DNA of 8,533 nucleotides from an uncultured Saprospiraceae bacterium (lineage in GTDB: Bacteria; Bacteroidota; Bacteroidia; Chitinophagales; Saprospiraceae): positions 1-8,533 of the forward strand of contig CALGLY010000809.1 of assembly GCA_937959095.1 (NCBI GenBank). The letters run 5' to 3'. The position numbers and the translations under genes were made by a program. This document shows, piece by piece, positions 1-5,084 of this stretch (position 1 is its first letter; each line of letters opens with the position of its first letter). Below the pieces are notes generated by a model that saw only the letters and a list, made by a program, of their open reading frames with translations, was not told where the DNA came from and ran no database searches.

Positions 1-78
1 CGTTTCCATCGCTAGTAGGTGCTGTACCAATGTTCGCCCGACATTACCTAATCCTATAATTGTTATAATCTTATTCAT
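1..78 (-). CDS. NAD(P)-binding dehydrogenase, N-terminal fragment (lactate/malate dehydrogenase-like)
   Basis: Only the first 26 codons lie in the window; the gene runs off the left edge. From the ATG at 78-76 the protein begins with a short basic stretch, a hydrophobic beta strand (IITIIGLG) and the turn GLGNVG at residues 14-19, followed by a helix. This is the GxGxxG dinucleotide-binding start of a Rossmann fold. The spacing from the N-terminus and the GNVG form resemble lactate and malate dehydrogenases, which interconvert a 2-oxoacid and a 2-hydroxyacid with NAD(H). Other small Rossmann oxidoreductases start in a similar way, so the substrate cannot be fixed from this fragment. The start lies 11 nt after the stop of the universal stress gene on the same strand, so the two are probably co-transcribed. 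I am confident that this is a gene start and only moderately sure of the family. Confidence 0.72.
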   Translation of the reverse strand, partial: MNKIITIIGLGNVGRTLVQHLLAMET

Positions 79-89
79 GGTTTCAGTGT

Positions 90-983
90 TTATTCGTTTC
101 GCATGGCTAGTTCTGTTTTTACAGCAATCTCCTCTTCCCCTTCGCCCTCTATAGGTCGATAATCCAAACTCAAAACAGGAATATTGGCATGATTGACGAG
201 CATTTCTACATTACTACCCAAGAACACCCGCTTCAATGGATGCCGCTCATAATTAGAAATAGCAATCAAATCCGCGTCCAAATCATCAGAAATATAGCGG
301 ATGCCTCGCTCAATAGCTAAATCACGGAAGTAGTGCAGTTTGCAATCTAATGGTTTACAGATTGGTTTAAACTCATTCATCAACTGCATGATAGTTGTGT
401 AAGGCAATCCCCAGAAAGGATCGGTATTGATATATACTAAATGTATTATCGGGTTGAAAGGCTTTACTAATTCTACGAGTTCGCGGAGTGCAGGTTTATC
501 CTGCTCCCCAAAGCCCGATGCAAAAACGACTTTGTTGAAGGCGATTTCTTCAAGTGGCTCTTTTATTACTAGCACAGGACAATGTACTTTATGTACTATT
601 TTCTGCGCATTTGAGCCAATGAACCATTCTTTTTTACCACTCGCACCATGCGATCCCATTACAATAAGATCTATATCCTCTTGTTCCACTACAAGTTGTA
701 GAGATTTCGCGAAGCGTCCGCCTGCATAGCCTGTTTCTACTTTCAAATAAGAGTACTTACTTTTCAAATCTGAAAGTAATACTTCTGTATTGTGTACTTC
801 TTGTTGCAATCCTTTTTGCAGATTGCGCTCCAAGTCCATCATATTATTCCAATCGCTAGGCAAATTGCTTAGGTGATGGAAGATGAATAACTCTGCTTTG
901 TACTGTTCTGCTAACTTAGCAGCTGCATCAAGTGCATATTTCGCGCAATAAGAAAAGTCGGTAGGAATAAGAATTTTTTTCAT
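90..983 (-). CDS. Universal stress protein with tandem Usp domains
   Basis: A cytoplasmic protein of 297 residues made of two Usp (alpha/beta, ATP-binding-like) domains. Domain 1 covers about residues 1-142: it opens with KKILIPTDFS and carries a textbook nucleotide-binding motif, G110-2x-G113-9x-G123-S124, followed by the terminal strand PVLVI. Domain 2 covers about 148-275 and ends with a matching IPVLSL strand. At the aligned site it has S243-2x-E246-9x-G256-S257, so both leading glycines are gone and it probably does not bind ATP the same way. An acidic tail (EGEGEEE) closes the protein. Two-domain Usp proteins of 270-300 residues are common in Bacteroidota and are usually linked to starvation, redox or respiratory stress; the exact role is unknown. 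It lies 87 bp downstream of a histidine kinase gene and 11 nt upstream of a dehydrogenase gene, all on the same strand. The ATG start gives the normal Usp N-terminus. Confidence 0.93.
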   Translation of the reverse strand: MKKILIPTDFSYCAKYALDAAAKLAEQYKAELFIFHHLSNLPSDWNNMMDLERNLQKGLQQEVHNTEVLLSDLKSKYSYLKVETGYAGGRFAKSLQLVVEQEDIDLIVMGSHGASGKKEWFIGSNAQKIVHKVHCPVLVIKEPLEEIAFNKVVFASGFGEQDKPALRELVELVKPFNPIIHLVYINTDPFWGLPYTTIMQLMNEFKPICKPLDCKLHYFRDLAIERGIRYISDDLDADLIAISNYERHPLKRVFLGSNVEMLVNHANIPVLSLDYRPIEGEGEEEIAVKTELAMRNE

Positions 984-1070
984 GATTAGTTGCTTTTGAT
1001 TGCAAGTTACATCCAGTTGTGTTCCTATGAGATGATGAAAATCAGTCTTATGATTGCACTTTATCAGCTT

Positions 1071-2630
1071 CTAATTATCTGCTGGAATAGGTAACCTAAA
1101 GTAAAAGGTACTCCCCTGCCCTACTTCACTTTCTACCCATATTTTCTCTCCATGCTGCTCTATAATTTCTTGACAAAGTGATAAACCTAAACCTGTCCCT
1201 TTTTCTCCATTCGTACCATAGTCCGTGTGATGGTCATGAAAAATAGTCGGGATTCGCGCTCCTACGATTCCAATACCTGTATCTTGTACAGCTACTATGA
1301 TTTTCTCTTTATCCATTGTGGCGGTAAGCTGAATACAACCACCAGAAGGTGTAAATTTCAGCGCGTTAGATACCAAATTGCGAAGCACTAAATTAATCTG
1401 ATGCTTATCTCCAAAGACTTCTAAATCTAGTGGAATGCTATGTTTCAAGCAAATTTCTTTTTGAGTAGCCATGCCAGCTAGAAAATCTAAAACGGCTTGG
1501 GTTTCCTCTCCTATAGAAAAAACATCAAAGCTTATTTTCACTTCCTGTGCTTGACGATATGCCCACTCTAATAGTGTCTCCATATTGCTCCGAAGCCCAG
1601 TTATATTGCGTTTAGCATCAGCAGCCATATCCTGAAAATCAGTTTGACTCAATTCATTATCTGTGAGCATTTCCAGCATTGTCTCCAGTGCGCCGATAGG
1701 ACCACGAAGATCATGACTAAGAATGGAGAGCAACCGATCTTTTTCTCGATTGAGTTTTTCTAATGCCCGTTCTTTACTAATGCGCTCAATCTGAAGGGCT
1801 GCCCAAGCAGAATATTTTTGCAAAAAGGCAACTAAGAGTCCAGTATGCTCCAATTTGCCTCGCTTACACGCAGCAAAATGCCCTATAAAATGTCCACTTA
1901 CATCCCAAAGCGGTACTCCCACATAACTATCTACATTCCAATCATTCATCACGAATGGATTATGTACATAGGAGGCTTTCAAATCTCCATCATAAATGAT
2001 TACGTCCTTTTGTTCGTAAATTTCTAAGCAGGGTGAAATAGTCAAATCATAAGCAACATTATCCATTAGCTCAAACTCTGCTATAAGTGCTAGTGTATTT
2101 GCTTCTGTCCGTTGTTCATTCGCTTGTGCGATGTAAACAAAGTCTAGATGAAAGGTTTCGAAAAGTGTACGCACCATGTTATTTAGTGCGCTCTGTGCAT
2201 CTGTCGTATGCACTTCCCGAATCATATCTTCCATCGCAATAGTAGTCAGCCAATTTTCTGTAGCATCAGATATAAAAAGGGCCAGCTTATTCGTATCAGG
2301 AATAGAAAAACACCTGATTTCCGTGATAATTCGATGCTTATTTCTGTTTTCTAGCCACCAATAGAATTTTACTTCTTCTTGTGGTCTAAGTTGTGCAATA
2401 TGCTCTATAAGCACTTGCATCGATGTAAGTTGCCCTTCTTGATAACGTGGTGACAAATCAAGAAGGCTTGTGCCAGTAATATTTTCTTGTTTTCCGTCAA
2501 GCATATTCGCAAATTTTGGATTACAATGCTCAATCAAAAAACCATTGGTTTCCATAGTGACTACACCAAAGGGACTACTCTCTAATAAGATTTCGCAGGG
2601 TGACTTTTGTGTGTTAGGTGTGTATTTCAT
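1071..2630 (-). CDS. Soluble PAS-GAF sensor histidine kinase
   Basis: A hybrid-free sensor kinase of 519 residues with no signal peptide or membrane segment, so it should sense a cytoplasmic cue. Domains in order: a PAS-like region (about 10-125, starting LLESSPFGVVTM); a GAF domain (about 140-285, with the YVGVPL core at 236-241); a coiled linker (about 283-300); a HisKA dimerisation domain with the phospho-accepting H306 in SILSHDLRGPIG; and a HATPase_c domain (about 400-517). The ATPase boxes are intact: N box with N418, N422 and K425; G1 box DTGIGI from D450; F box around F464; and G2 box GTGLGL at 478-483. It should therefore autophosphorylate and pass phosphate to a response regulator, but none lies in the window, so it is an orphan here. 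The universal stress gene follows 87 bp downstream on the same strand. The ligand of the PAS and GAF domains cannot be read from the sequence. Confidence 0.93.
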   Translation of the reverse strand: MKYTPNTQKSPCEILLESSPFGVVTMETNGFLIEHCNPKFANMLDGKQENITGTSLLDLSPRYQEGQLTSMQVLIEHIAQLRPQEEVKFYWWLENRNKHRIITEIRCFSIPDTNKLALFISDATENWLTTIAMEDMIREVHTTDAQSALNNMVRTLFETFHLDFVYIAQANEQRTEANTLALIAEFELMDNVAYDLTISPCLEIYEQKDVIIYDGDLKASYVHNPFVMNDWNVDSYVGVPLWDVSGHFIGHFAACKRGKLEHTGLLVAFLQKYSAWAALQIERISKERALEKLNREKDRLLSILSHDLRGPIGALETMLEMLTDNELSQTDFQDMAADAKRNITGLRSNMETLLEWAYRQAQEVKISFDVFSIGEETQAVLDFLAGMATQKEICLKHSIPLDLEVFGDKHQINLVLRNLVSNALKFTPSGGCIQLTATMDKEKIIVAVQDTGIGIVGARIPTIFHDHHTDYGTNGEKGTGLGLSLCQEIIEQHGEKIWVESEVGQGSTFYFRLPIPADN

Positions 2631-2744
2631 AAGCCCATTTTTATTTAAAAATGGTTTAGCAATATCCGCATAATTAGGAACTATAGTGTAGCAATTCCAA
2701 TTTTATACCAATCTATAGTCAATAGTTCTATTATTCTGATAGTA

Positions 2745-3071
2745 TTATGCACGTCGATTTTGTTCCGCAAGCATCCAGTTATCCGTCGTATTTATTTGTA
2801 ACCAAGTATCTCCAGACCGACGAAAAATTTACACATTTAAGCTGTAAACATTCTGAGAATAAGTTTCGAGTGTACTTACTTTCTGATGCCCATTGATGCT
2901 TAAATCGCCTGTATTTTGTTGCTCTCTTAATTCTCCAATTGTTTGGCTTACATCAAGCAATTGTTGCGTATGCAAAGAGCCTTTTTCTACGTCCTGTAGA
3001 TAGATGTAAAATTCAATTTTCAGATTCGAAAAGTGTGTTTGAAATTCCGATTGAATGGACTGTATTGTCGT
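2745..3071 (-). pseudogene. Broken small conserved gene: lost ATG, internal TAA
   Basis: One uninterrupted frame of 108 codons, with no frameshift, reads as a plausible protein. It begins TTIQSIQSEFQTHFSNLKIE, continues through GDLSINGHQKVSTLE (55-69) and YSLNV (76-80), then hits TAA at codon 81 (2831-2829). The same frame resumes with IFRRSGDTWLQI, TTDNWMLAEQN and a final TAA. From memory, small Bacteroidota proteins of unknown function share the pattern LNVQ-FRKSG-xxW, which suggests codon 81 was CAA (Gln). The first codon is ACG at 3071-3069 where relatives, as I recall them, start MTIQ. An in-frame TGA lies just upstream (3083-3081) and no ATG, GTG or early TTG is available. Two C/T transitions therefore explain the damage. 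It lies 24 bp after the HPF stop, as if in an operon with it. Alternatives are sequencing error, or very weak ACG initiation of an 80-residue product. Function is unknown. Confidence 0.72.
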
Positions 3072-3095
3072 CCGAAATAATCATCGTGTTTGTTT

Positions 3096-3395
3096 TTATG
3101 GGTTGGTGTATAGTTTTTGCTTGTATTTCTCCAATTGACGCTTCAGTTTACTAATTGTATCAGGTAATGCTAATTCAAAGCGTTCATTCGTTGCTTTAGC
3201 AAAAAATTGGTCATTCAATGCATTGATGCGTATTTCTACAGTTTGCTGTGTACGCTCATCATTTTCAATGCGTAAAAAGACATTGCAAGTAGTGAGATAA
3301 GGATAATTATCAAATGCTCTTTTTAGTTTTTCTTGAATCTTTGCATCAAGTGTTTCACTAGGCGTGAATTGTAGAGATTGAATTCGAATTGTCAT
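3096..3395 (-). CDS. hpf: Short ribosome hibernation-promoting factor (HPF/RaiA family)
   Basis: A 99-residue protein that matches the short, single-domain HPF/RaiA (sigma-54 modulation) family in length and layout. It has an N-terminal strand MTIRIQSLQF, a helix beginning TLDAKIQEKLKRAF (about 16-29), strands carrying CNVFLRIEND and TVEIRINA, a segment FFAKATNERFELALPDTISKLKRQL, and a basic C-terminal helix ending KYKQKLY. Such factors bind the decoding centre of the 30S subunit, block mRNA and tRNA, and promote inactive ribosome forms in stationary phase or starvation. It lacks the C-terminal dimerisation domain of long HPF, so pairing of ribosomes would need other factors. It starts at an ATG with no obvious Shine-Dalgarno sequence, which is usual for Bacteroidota. 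A broken small gene follows 24 bp downstream in the same direction. Confidence 0.9.
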   Translation of the reverse strand: MTIRIQSLQFTPSETLDAKIQEKLKRAFDNYPYLTTCNVFLRIENDERTQQTVEIRINALNDQFFAKATNERFELALPDTISKLKRQLEKYKQKLYTNP

Positions 3396-3426
3396 ATCTT
3401 CTAAGTTGTTAGGTGAATAATTAACT

Positions 3427-3434
3427 CAAAGATG
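3427..3434 (-). promoter_or_regulatory. Possible -7 element for the hpf gene
   Basis: On the minus strand this reads CATCTTTG, one mismatch from the Bacteroidota -7 consensus TAnnTTTG. It lies 31 nt upstream of the ATG of the hibernation factor. No clear -33 TTG is present, so the call is tentative. Confidence 0.35.
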
Positions 3435-3699
3435 TGGAAATTCAGTACACTCGTTAAATGAGACACATCATGGAGGAAGGTGATTTTTGTCAATAGGTCA
3501 TTCAATAATAGCTAATTTAAGCTAATACTCGAATCAGTACACTGTCGATTTATGAGCAATTTTCGCCCTTAAGATACCGTCCGATTACGGAAATCTTCTA
3601 TTCAACATACGTTTCAATTGTAGGAACTAGCTACAATCTCTTTCTGATTTTTTTGATGACTCTAAATGCATATAAAAATAGTGCCTCCTTCCATAAATC

Positions 3700-3735
3700 A
3701 AAAAAGCCCTGTAAATACTAAATTTACAAGGCTTT
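3700..3735 (-). terminator. Rho-independent terminator of tRNA-Arg
   Basis: On the minus strand, 13 nt after the tRNA, a 14-bp stem forms between 3735-3722 and 3716-3703 around a 5-nt loop. A run of six T follows from 3705 to 3700 (it overlaps the end of the stem). One stem position is G·U in minus-strand RNA but would be C·A in plus-strand RNA. This indicates that the structure serves minus-strand transcription, ending the tRNA transcript before the hpf region. Confidence 0.85.
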
Positions 3736-3748
3736 ATAATTTTCGACG

Positions 3749-3822
3749 TGACCCCGGGAGGATTCGAACCCCCAACCCTCAGAGCCGAAATCTGATATTC
3801 TATCCAGTTGAACTACGGAGCC
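3749..3822 (-). tRNA. tRNA-Arg (anticodon TCG)
   Basis: A complete 74-nt cloverleaf. The acceptor GGCTCCG pairs with CGGGGTC, with two G·U pairs, and the discriminator base is A. The D arm is GTTC/GAAT with a 9-nt loop. The anticodon stem TCAGA/TCTGA encloses the loop TTTCGGC, giving anticodon TCG, which is arginine and reads CGA and CGG. The variable loop has 5 nt, and the T arm GGGGG/CCTCC encloses TTCGAAT. The 3' CCA is not encoded, so it must be added after transcription. A -7 promoter element lies 12 nt upstream and a terminator 13 nt downstream, so the gene forms a complete independent unit. A broken copy of its first 61 nt lies about 310 bp upstream, on the far side of a GIY-YIG nuclease gene. 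Confidence 0.97.
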
Positions 3823-3834
3823 GAAATAGGAATG

Positions 3835-3842
3835 CAAAGATA
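3835..3842 (-). promoter_or_regulatory. -7 promoter element of the intact tRNA-Arg
   Basis: The minus strand reads TATCTTTG, a full match to the Bacteroidota -7 consensus TAnnTTTG, 12 nt before the first tRNA base. Just upstream it shares TTTTCC-ATAAAAG with the region before the broken tRNA copy. No clear -33 TTG is seen. Confidence 0.75.
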
Positions 3843-3867
3843 AGTTGCTTTTATGGAAAAGTAAAAC

Positions 3868-4116
3868 TTATGAAAGGATTTGCGTGCGAATATAATGTCT
3901 ACCTCGATAAGATTTAAAGTATTTTTCTCTAGCACGGGCAGTTATTCTATCTGGGAATAATTCTTGGTGAATATGTTTCCAAGGAAGATAAGCTTTTGTA
4001 GATTTATTTTGTCCGCTATTGTGTTCTTGAAGTCTTCGGTTTAAATTGTTGGTCATCCCTATATAAATACGATCAAAATCAGAACTATAAAGGACATAAA
4101 CGTAGATTGGTTTCAT
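3868..4116 (-). CDS. Small GIY-YIG nuclease-domain protein
   Basis: An 82-residue stand-alone GIY-YIG domain, the usual length for the YhbQ/UPF0213-like group. The motif pair is present: YVYVL (5-9, in the GIY position) and YIG (18-20). Next come the RR pair of NNLNRRLQEHNSG (R27, R28, H32, N33), the segment TKAYLPWKH, and a late glutamate (E64) in RAREKYFKS, which fits the metal-binding catalytic Glu. The active-site set therefore looks intact. Enzymes with this fold cut DNA strands with a divalent metal and are often carried by mobile elements or act in repair. The gene lies between a truncated and a complete copy of the same tRNA-Arg, all on the minus strand. Its ATG is only 14 nt after the break in the truncated tRNA, so its mRNA leader probably contains that remnant. 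An enzyme of a tRNA-targeted islet is my favoured role, but this is inference. Confidence 0.88.
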   Translation of the reverse strand: MKPIYVYVLYSSDFDRIYIGMTNNLNRRLQEHNSGQNKSTKAYLPWKHIHQELFPDRITARAREKYFKSYRGRHYIRTQILS

Positions 4117-4130
4117 ATTAAAAATAGTGA

Positions 4131-4217
4131 ATTCGAACCCCCAACCCTCAGAGCCGAAACCCGCCTGCCTGCTGCAACGGGCAGGTCTGATATTCTATCC
4201 AGTTGAACTACGGAGCC
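4131..4217 (-). pseudogene. Truncated and interrupted tRNA-Arg copy
   Basis: It carries bases 1-61 of the tRNA-Arg at 3749-3822 with no substitution, but it stops in the T-loop. The 3' T-stem strand, the 3' acceptor strand and the discriminator are all missing. A 26-bp insert (4160-4185) also separates the 5' anticodon stem strand from the anticodon loop. The acceptor cannot pair, so no functional tRNA can form. A perfect -7 promoter element lies 13 nt upstream, so the remnant is probably still transcribed and forms part of the leader of the GIY-YIG gene, whose ATG is at 4116. Confidence 0.9.
4160..4185. repeat. 26-bp GC-rich palindromic insert in the tRNA remnant
   Basis: This segment is absent from the intact tRNA and lies exactly between the anticodon 5' stem strand and the loop. 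It is much richer in G and C than its surroundings. It contains the inverted pair CCTGCC/GGCAGG with a 10-nt spacer, and a second pair CCCG/CGGG. It resembles short dispersed palindromic repeats, but no second copy exists in this window, so dispersal is not shown. No target-site duplication is evident. Confidence 0.65.
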
Positions 4218-4230
4218 AATTTTCGGACAG

Positions 4231-4238
4231 CAAATATA
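4231..4238 (-). promoter_or_regulatory. -7 promoter element before the broken tRNA copy
   Basis: The minus strand reads TATATTTG, a full match to TAnnTTTG, 13 nt before the first base of the tRNA remnant. Upstream it shares TTTTCC-ATAAAAG with the promoter of the intact tRNA. It would now drive transcription through the remnant into the GIY-YIG gene. Confidence 0.72.
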
Positions 4239-4291
4239 CTGTTCTTTTATCGGAAAATAATGTATCTATCCACTTTGAAGAAAATTATCTT

Positions 4292-4462
4292 CTAATTATC
4301 CCTATTCACATTTTCATGCTGATATGGACAATGTCTACACTTACTACCACAGCAGTAGCCGCGCAATTCCAAATAGTAGGCCGTAAAAACATAATTGCCA
4401 TGCTCAATATAAAAATGCTTCCCTTCTTCTAAGCGGGTCGGTAGTTTTGTTGTTTGTTTCAT
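4292..4462 (-). CDS. Small Cys-rich DUF5522-like protein
   Basis: A 56-residue protein starting MKQTTKLPTRLEEGKHFY. The core is NYVFTAYYLELRGYCCG (about 23-39) followed by SKCRHCPY (40-47), with cysteines at 37, 38, 42 and 45. The signature VFTxxYxLxRGYCCGxxCRHCPY is, as I recall it, that of the DUF5522 family, small proteins found in Bacteroidota and other groups with no known function. The C-C-x3-C-x2-C layout suggests metal (zinc or iron) binding. The ATG begins at the base right after the TAG stop of the TerB-like gene (TAGATG), so the two are surely one operon and translation is likely coupled. The length fits the family. The stop is TAG at 4294-4292, and a weak 5-bp hairpin follows. Confidence 0.85.
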   Translation of the reverse strand: MKQTTKLPTRLEEGKHFYIEHGNYVFTAYYLELRGYCCGSKCRHCPYQHENVNRDN

Positions 4463-4954
4463 CTATTCTTCTTCCTGTTCTTCTTCCTCCCAAATAAGAG
4501 GTGTTAACATTGGCAATTTATACACCTTATGTTCTTTCGGACCTATTGCTAAATAATTCAAAAAACCACCTGATGCTTCCGCCACATACTTCGCAAAACT
4601 GCAGAAACTATCATATAAAGCAGCTCCATATTGCAATTCTAATTGAGCCAACACCGCATTCAATTTTGTCAATTCTCCCACAATTTGCTCCTTACGTTCC
4701 TCTCTATCTGTCGAAAGGAGTTGCAAATAACTCGCAGTACGGTCTTCTACCATTCCATCTATCATTTGATAGTACGGATGCAAGAGTTCATTATCTTCAT
4801 GATAGGCGCGTACATGAGCAGCTTTGGTAGCCGCAGCCATTTCATGCTTATCAATATCGCCATCGGCACCTGCTACTAAAATAGCAATAAGTGGAATAGC
4901 ATCTAGTAATTGTTGCTTTTCTTGTTCACTTAAGGCTTCAAATTGTGCTGTCAT
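4463..4954 (-). CDS. TerB-like helical protein of unknown function
   Basis: A soluble, all-helical protein of 163 residues. A hydrophobic helix IPLIAILVAGADGDIDKHEM (20-39) carries the ADGxIDxxE motif typical of TerB/DjlA-type domains, where the acidic residues (D31, D33, D35, E38) probably bind metal. A second amphipathic part, LYDSFCSFAKYVAEASGGFL (113-132), may be the matching half of the fold. The protein ends in a very acidic tail of eight Glu/Gln residues. TerB relatives are linked to tellurite resistance and membrane-associated stress complexes, but most stand-alone members are uncharacterised and no other ter gene is nearby. The gene starts with ATG at 4954, 16 nt after a perfect hairpin, and its stop directly abuts the ATG of the DUF5522-like gene. 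I am sure of the gene and moderately sure of the family. Confidence 0.78.
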   Translation of the reverse strand: MTAQFEALSEQEKQQLLDAIPLIAILVAGADGDIDKHEMAAATKAAHVRAYHEDNELLHPYYQMIDGMVEDRTASYLQLLSTDREERKEQIVGELTKLNAVLAQLELQYGAALYDSFCSFAKYVAEASGGFLNYLAIGPKEHKVYKLPMLTPLIWEEEEQEEE

Positions 4955-4970
4955 AGTTAGAGCTTATTTA

Positions 4971-5007
4971 ATACTTAGTCAGGACAATTCTTACCCTGAC
5001 TAAGTAT
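4971..5007. repeat. Perfect 13-bp inverted repeat before the TerB-like gene
   Basis: ATACTTAGTCAGG (4971-4983) and its exact complement (4995-5007) enclose an 11-nt loop. No T-run follows on either strand. On the minus strand the hairpin ends 16 nt before the ATG of the TerB-like gene. It is therefore either an operator-like site, a 5' leader hairpin or a second, T-poor terminator of the aminotransferase transcript. Confidence 0.65.
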
Positions 5008-5033
5008 AATACTAAATAATTGATTGGTAAAGC

Positions 5034-5064
5034 GACTTTTGAAGTTTTAAAAACTTCAAAAGTC
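5034..5064. terminator. Perfect palindrome after the aminotransferase gene, probable terminator
   Basis: A 31-bp palindrome, with 15-bp arms GACTTTTGAAGTTTT and its complement around one central base, lies 20 bp after the aminotransferase stop. In RNA it folds into a stem of about 14 bp with a 3-nt loop. The U-run lies inside the stem rather than behind it, so it is an atypical terminator. It could equally stabilise the 3' end or be a dispersed repeat. Confidence 0.6.
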
Positions 5065-5084
5065 TCAAGTCGAATACGACCTAT

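Larger units (their letters stand above)
3396..3748. other. 353-bp intergenic region without a gene
   Basis: This is the stretch between the hpf start and the 3' end of the tRNA. I see no believable reading frame on either strand. It holds a tentative hpf promoter on the minus strand, the tRNA terminator at its right end, a 10-bp direct repeat (TCAGTACACT at 3442-3451 and 3534-3543), and a 7-bp stem with a 7-nt loop (3617-3637). That stem is followed, 10 bases later, by a run of T on the plus strand, but no plus-strand gene precedes it. The remainder is AT-rich and unremarkable. Confidence 0.6.
3762..4130 (-). mobile_element. Putative GIY-YIG islet inserted at a tRNA T-loop
   Basis: On the minus strand the order is: promoter and tRNA-Arg bases 1-61 (broken copy), the GIY-YIG gene, then a promoter and the complete tRNA-Arg. 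The two tRNA copies share exactly the first 61 nt and part ways within TTCGAAT of the T-loop. This is what results if a 369-bp unit (nuclease gene, promoter, tRNA bases 1-61) entered the T-loop of a resident tRNA: the resident 5' part is cut off and the last 13 nt are joined to the supplied 5' part, restoring a working tRNA. There is no integrase and no terminal inverted repeat. A tandem duplication followed by deletion could give the same layout. Confidence 0.42.

Noticed and set aside
2939..3154. Plus-strand open frame of 71 codons with a hydrophobic end
   Set aside because: It lies opposite the broken conserved gene and the end of hpf; the minus-strand reading is far more protein-like.
3442..3543. 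10-bp direct repeat TCAGTACACT as a regulatory array
   Set aside because: There are only two copies 92 bp apart with no further pattern; chance is a sufficient explanation in AT-rich intergenic DNA.
3617..3660. Plus-strand terminator (7-bp stem, then T-run)
   Set aside because: The T-run starts about 10 nt after the stem and no plus-strand gene lies upstream.
3666..3917. Plus-strand open frame of 83 codons
   Set aside because: It is the antisense of the intact tRNA-Arg and its terminator and promoter; the protein text comes from the tRNA sequence.
4160..4185. Insert as a tRNA intron
   Set aside because: At 26 nt it is far too short for a bacterial group I intron, bacteria lack the splicing enzymes for short tRNA introns, and the tRNA is also missing its 3' end.
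4127..4432. Plus-strand open frame of 101 codons
   Set aside because: It is the antisense of the tRNA remnant and of the DUF5522-like gene, which is clearly the coding strand.
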